Origin: Amycolatopsis pittospori
GTDB taxonomy: Bacteria; Actinomycetota; Actinomycetes; Mycobacteriales; Pseudonocardiaceae
NCBI RefSeq assembly: GCF_013870525.1
Contig: NZ_JACBXD010000027.1
Location: 1-64,000 of the forward strand
Direction of reading: 5' to 3'
Length of the DNA stretch: 64,000 nucleotides
Positions within the stretch are counted from its first letter, which is position 1; every line of letters begins with the position of its first letter. Positions 60,775 through 64,000 of the stretch are shown here, in pieces. The translations under genes and the position numbers were made by a program. Under the pieces are notes generated by a model. It ran no database searches, was not told the origin of the DNA, and saw only the letters and a program-made list of their open reading frames with translations.

Positions 60775-62034
60775 TCAGGCGGCGCGGTGGAGGGAGTTGC
60801 GCCTGGGACTTCGTAACGGATCCCGATATTGGGGCGGGATGAACTCGGGCAACCCATCGGCCGCCATCCGCACTTCCCACTCGCCGTGGTGGATCAGCCG
60901 GTGATGGAAACCGCAGAGCAGCACCAGGTTCCGGAGATCGGTCAAGCCTCCGTCTGCCCAGTGATGAATATGATGGGCGTGACAATTCTTCGGCCGCCGA
61001 TGACATCCCGGGAACGCGCACCCACCGTCCCGGATGTTCAACGCACGCCGCTGGCCCGGGGTGACGAACCGCCTCAGCCGCCCCACATCGAGGGGTTCCC
61101 CAGCGGCGTTCAACACGACCGGCAGCATCAGGCAGTCGCAGGCGGCCATCCGGGCTTCGCGGGCGGTCATCTCCCCGACGTAGTCCAGACAGGCTTTCCC
61201 GATCCCGGTCTTGAGCTCGTCGAGACCGACGGTCACGTGGATCAGGGTCCGATACCCGCTGGTGCCCGGCTGATCCGGGCACGCGATCGCCAAATCCAGC
61301 AGCTCCGCCCACGTATCACCCTGACGCTCGGCCTTGGTACGCCAATCAGCCTCGCCGAACTCGTCTAAAGGACGCGGTTTCGCATAAGCCTCAAGCGCGG
61401 CCGCGGTCCGGGCCCCGAGCTCGTCATCCAGCAGACCTTTGATCTTCCAGAACCCGTCTTTACGGCGTTCCACGGTCAGTTCACGGCGAGGCTGCGCGGG
61501 CTCGGGATCCTTCGGCTCCTTGCCATCGGGGTCAAGCCTGGCCAGCAGGCTGTTCCCGAGTTCCGCCACCTCACCGGGACCCGCGTCCCGAGCCAGGTCG
61601 ACGAGGGTCTTCTCCGTACGCTCCCGAGCCTCGACAGACACCTCGGCCGGGATCTCCTTCAAGATCCCCAGGACCTGCTTGATCCGCTCCTGTCCGATCG
61701 CACCCTCCGCCGCCGCAGCAGCCGTAGCCGGTGCGAACGCCGGAACCTCACGACCATCCAAAGCACGTGTCGGATTCAGATCGATCGCCTGATTCACATA
61801 CGGACGCGCCTCAGCCTGAGACAAACCCGCAACATCGGCAAACCAAGCCAACGTCGTCCCATACCCGTACAAATCCTTGCAGCCCCGAGACTCGATCTCC
61901 GCCAAATACCGGCCCAAACCAGCCGACGCGACCCGCATCACCTGCAAGAACTGCTGCACGCCATGAGCAAGCTCCAGCTTGCCGGCGCGCCACAACTCCT
62001 GCGGCAACTCGGGAAGAAACGTCGTCTCGGACAC
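60775..62034 (-). CDS. 13E12-family DUF222/HNH endonuclease protein
   Basis: A 419-residue protein with an N-terminal helical DUF222 domain and a C-terminal HNH nuclease motif (DGGCAFPGCHRRP with paired Cys, then HHIHHWADGG and LLCGFHHRLIHHG). It is the 13E12 repeat family known from mycobacteria; function unknown, several members are DNA-damage inducible. A LexA-type box lies 23-38 bases upstream of the chosen GTG (62034). The in-frame ATG at 62064 would lie inside that box, so the later start is preferred; its ribosome site is poor. Confidence 0.88.
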   Translation of the reverse strand: MSETTFLPELPQELWRAGKLELAHGVQQFLQVMRVASAGLGRYLAEIESRGCKDLYGYGTTLAWFADVAGLSQAEARPYVNQAIDLNPTRALDGREVPAFAPATAAAAAEGAIGQERIKQVLGILKEIPAEVSVEARERTEKTLVDLARDAGPGEVAELGNSLLARLDPDGKEPKDPEPAQPRRELTVERRKDGFWKIKGLLDDELGARTAAALEAYAKPRPLDEFGEADWRTKAERQGDTWAELLDLAIACPDQPGTSGYRTLIHVTVGLDELKTGIGKACLDYVGEMTAREARMAACDCLMLPVVLNAAGEPLDVGRLRRFVTPGQRRALNIRDGGCAFPGCHRRPKNCHAHHIHHWADGGLTDLRNLVLLCGFHHRLIHHGEWEVRMAADGLPEFIPPQYRDPLRSPRRNSLHRAA

Positions 62035-62056
62035 GCTCCAAGAATACCAGAATCTG

Positions 62057-62072
62057 TCGAACATGTGTTCGC
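62057..62072. promoter_or_regulatory. LexA (SOS) box
   Basis: tcgaacatgtgttcgc matches the actinobacterial SOS box (GAAC, four bases, GTTC with flanking TCG/CGA) at 10 of the core positions including all eight of GAAC/GTTC. It stands just upstream of the 13E12 HNH gene. Confidence 0.85.
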
Positions 62073-62203
62073 AATGGCGGGCAAAAATGAAAGTGGTCCG
62101 AATAACCCTGAAGGGTGATTCCGCCACAACCGGCCGACCACAGACAGGCACCCGGCCCGACTATCGGCGTAACGGCAACCTTTCGCACTCACCCCCCCCG
62201 CCA

Positions 62204-62223
62204 GCATTTAGAGGACTAATTGC
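62204..62223. repeat. Single-arm relative of the 1090-1152 palindrome
   Basis: gcatttagaggactaattgc matches one arm of the palindrome at 1090-1152 (gcattcagaggactaaacgc) at 17 of 20 positions. It covers the stop codon of the hydrolase gene (62216-62218). No matching second arm is next to it. Confidence 0.6.
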
Positions 62224-63028
62224 GGCGAGGCCCAGCTAGCGAGAACTCCCGAAGCAACCGAGCCACCTCACCAGGCCGCTCCAGGAACGGAGAGTGCCCC
62301 GCACCCTCCACGACCTCCACCCGCGCCCCCACCGCCGCATACCGAACAGAAGTCTTTTCACAGTCGTAAAACCGGTCCCGCCGCCCGAGAATCACCAAGC
62401 ACGGCAACCCCAGCGCCGCGATCTGCGCGTCCAAAGGCCGCGCCGCGAGCAATCGCGCCCGCTCCACGAGGACGACCCGAGCCATGGCGGGCGCCGTCAC
62501 GGCGTGATCGATCAGATCCTGCAAGGGGTCGTCGAAGGCGACCCCACGCCGGAACCTCGAAGCGAACCGAACCCAGCGCCGATGCGCGATCAGCCGCACG
62601 AAAGCACTCGCCATCGGCAAGAGAACCGAACTGCCAGGCGGAAAGGACGCGTAACTGTAGTCCGGTGCCTGACCGATCACGACGATCCCGCGCACCCGAG
62701 GCGAAGCCACCGCGAGGGCGACGTCCGCGCCGAAGGAATGACCGGCGACCACGACGTCGGTCAGCTCCAGCCGATCCAGGACCGCGGCGACCATACGCGC
62801 CTGCGAAACGGCGTCGAGTCCCGAAGAACCTCCGGTGCATCCATGCCCGATAAGGTCCATCCGGATGACGTGATGGTCCTCCGACAGCTCCCGCGTCAGC
62901 CCGTCGAACCAGTGCACCGAGCCGCAGTATCCGTGCAGCAGGAGCAGCGGCGTCCCGGCTCCGTCCTGCCGGACATGGACCGCGACGCCGTCGACCTCGA
63001 TGATGTCGCCGATGGGGGCCCGCTTCAC
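62216..63028 (-). CDS. Alpha/beta hydrolase
   Basis: A 270-residue hydrolase of the esterase/lactonase type. The nucleophile Ser is in VVVAGHSFGADVAL, the acid Asp in ILGRRDRFYD and the His in VEGAGHSPFLE; the oxyanion HG motif is LLLHGYCGSV. Substrate unknown. GTG 63028 is the best start by similarity (VKRAPIGDIIEVDGVAVHV); its ribosome site is poor. It follows the BASS transporter gene by 14 bases and is probably cotranscribed. Confidence 0.88.
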   Translation of the reverse strand: MKRAPIGDIIEVDGVAVHVRQDGAGTPLLLLHGYCGSVHWFDGLTRELSEDHHVIRMDLIGHGCTGGSSGLDAVSQARMVAAVLDRLELTDVVVAGHSFGADVALAVASPRVRGIVVIGQAPDYSYASFPPGSSVLLPMASAFVRLIAHRRWVRFASRFRRGVAFDDPLQDLIDHAVTAPAMARVVLVERARLLAARPLDAQIAALGLPCLVILGRRDRFYDCEKTSVRYAAVGARVEVVEGAGHSPFLERPGEVARLLREFSLAGPRRN

Positions 63029-63042
63029 GCCCTCAACGTAGC

Positions 63043-63909
63043 TCAGACCCGCGCGGTCTCCCGGCTGCGGGACAGCAGGAGGGCCGCGATGCCGGCCGGG
63101 AAGAACATCAGGACGCCGTAGATCCCGGCGGGGACGGCCATCTTTTCGTCGCCGAGCACGGAAATCGCTACGGCGATCGCGAGGGTGGCGTTGTGGATGC
63201 CGATCTCCATCGCGGACGCGATCGACTGCCCCCGGTCCACACGGAACAGTCGTGGCACGTAGTACCCGATCGCGAGGCTGAGCACGGACAGCGCCAGCGC
63301 CACCGGCCCGAGCGTGCCGATGTTGTCCAGCAGGGTCCGGAACTCCTGCGCGATCGCCGCCGCGATCACCAGCACGAGCACCACCGCGGAACCGATCTTG
63401 ACCGGTTTGCGCATCCGCTCGGCCCAGTCGGTGAACCGGCTCCGCACGGCCATCCCGATTACGACCGGGATCAGCACGATCGCGAACACCTGCACGAACT
63501 TCGCCGGCTGCAGTCCGACCGAAGTGCCGCCGTCGAGGAAACCGGCCATCGACAGGCCGACCACCAGCGGCAGCGTGAACACGGCGAGCACCGAGTTGAT
63601 CGCGGTGAGCGTGACGTTGAGGGCGACGTCGCCGCCGGCGAGGTGACTGAACAGGTTCGCCGACGTCCCGCCGGGCGACGCGACCAGCAGCATCATCCCC
63701 ACCGCGAGCACCCCGCCGAGTCCGAACAGGAGCACCAGCCCGAGGCAGATGGCGGGCAGCACGATCATCTGGCACACCAGCGCGATGACGGCGGCCTTCG
63801 GGTATTTCAGCACCCGGCTGAAGTCGGCGACGGTCAAGGTCAGGCCCAGCCCGAACATGACCAGTGCCAGCGCTATCGGCAGGAGAATCGAGAACATCGC
63901 CGAACCCAT
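63043..63909 (-). CDS. Bile acid:sodium symporter family (BASS) transporter
   Basis: A 288-residue membrane protein with nine or ten helices. BASS features are MFGLGLTLTVADFSRVLKYP at the N-terminus, LVASPGGTSANLFSHLAGGD with the sodium-site residues, and EIGIHNATLAIAVA in the crossing helix. Bacterial members carry organic anions such as pantoate or keto acids with sodium. Start ATG 63909 (MGSAMFS) or 63897. Nothing else is readable to the window end (63910-64000). Confidence 0.9.
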   Translation of the reverse strand: MGSAMFSILLPIALALVMFGLGLTLTVADFSRVLKYPKAAVIALVCQMIVLPAICLGLVLLFGLGGVLAVGMMLLVASPGGTSANLFSHLAGGDVALNVTLTAINSVLAVFTLPLVVGLSMAGFLDGGTSVGLQPAKFVQVFAIVLIPVVIGMAVRSRFTDWAERMRKPVKIGSAVVLVLVIAAAIAQEFRTLLDNIGTLGPVALALSVLSLAIGYYVPRLFRVDRGQSIASAMEIGIHNATLAIAVAISVLGDEKMAVPAGIYGVLMFFPAGIAALLLSRSRETARV

Positions 63910-64000
63910 CGAGGGGCCTCCGTCCGATATGCCGTTTTCAGATCGGCAATCGTGTCAAGCGGCGAGAACAGCGTCAAGGCACCGAAACCCAGGCGTGACC

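Noticed and set aside
62192-62202. Run of C residues as a possible phase-variable tract
   Set aside because: It is a short run in an intergenic gap of a 70 percent GC genome and does not lie in a reading frame or promoter box.

Overview
The window is 64 kb of high-GC DNA with short intergenic gaps, many GTG starts and actinomycete gene families (FilP-type coiled coil, crotonyl-CoA carboxylase/reductase, 13E12 HNH proteins, ANTAR regulators, no-PDZ HtrA, DUF4386, DUF418, DUF5994). It is a chromosomal segment of a filamentous actinomycete, most likely Pseudonocardiaceae and probably Amycolatopsis; the genus is inferred from overall gene content and from long intergenic palindromes, not from a database search. 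I annotate 64 protein genes and two tRNAs.

0-14 kb is mostly conserved chromosome: a MocR-type regulator (cut by the window edge), a secreted cyclophilin, a methylmalonyl/ethylmalonyl-CoA block (meaB, thiolase, methylmalonyl-CoA epimerase, ccr), a FilP-like cytoskeletal protein, a universal stress protein coupled to a class III adenylyl cyclase, a ProA-like dehydrogenase, an M50 protease and an AlkA-type glycosylase. The order filP-mce-thl-meaB matches Streptomyces, here with ccr, an SPW protein and a TetR gene inserted. 14-22.3 kb carries a methyltransferase with an M20 amidohydrolase, a membrane-anchored trypsin-like protease without PDZ, a HerA-like ATPase, oligoribonuclease, tRNA-His, an L,D-transpeptidase and tRNA-Lys.

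22.3-32.6 kb looks accessory: a DUF6892-like protein, two secreted proteases (S1 and S8) beside a large LuxR (LAL) regulator, a small Cys-rich exported peptide followed by a family 2 glycosyltransferase, an I36-type inhibitor, and an Rrf2 regulator with the unusual iron-sulfur ligands of RsrR plus a RidA-like protein. 32.6-46.4 kb is a stress and membrane region: two desaturases, a cold-shock protein that has lost its middle, three GAF-ANTAR regulators, a ribosome-hibernation-like protein, an AI-2E transporter, a GT87 mannosyltransferase and a DUF418-kinase-regulator operon.

46.4-56.7 kb is a carbohydrate-use island on the minus strand: a DeoR/LacI hybrid regulator, binding protein, two permeases (no ATPase), a 2-hydroxyacid dehydrogenase, DUF2264 protein and a GH6 cellulase, then a sugar isomerase and Gfo/Idh oxidoreductase pair marked by two identical LacI-type operators. 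56.7-64 kb holds a MerR-MFS efflux pair, a LysR-dialkylglycine decarboxylase pair, a 13E12 HNH gene behind a LexA box, an alpha/beta hydrolase and a BASS transporter. Several convergent gene pairs are separated by long, nearly perfect palindromes of unrelated sequence.
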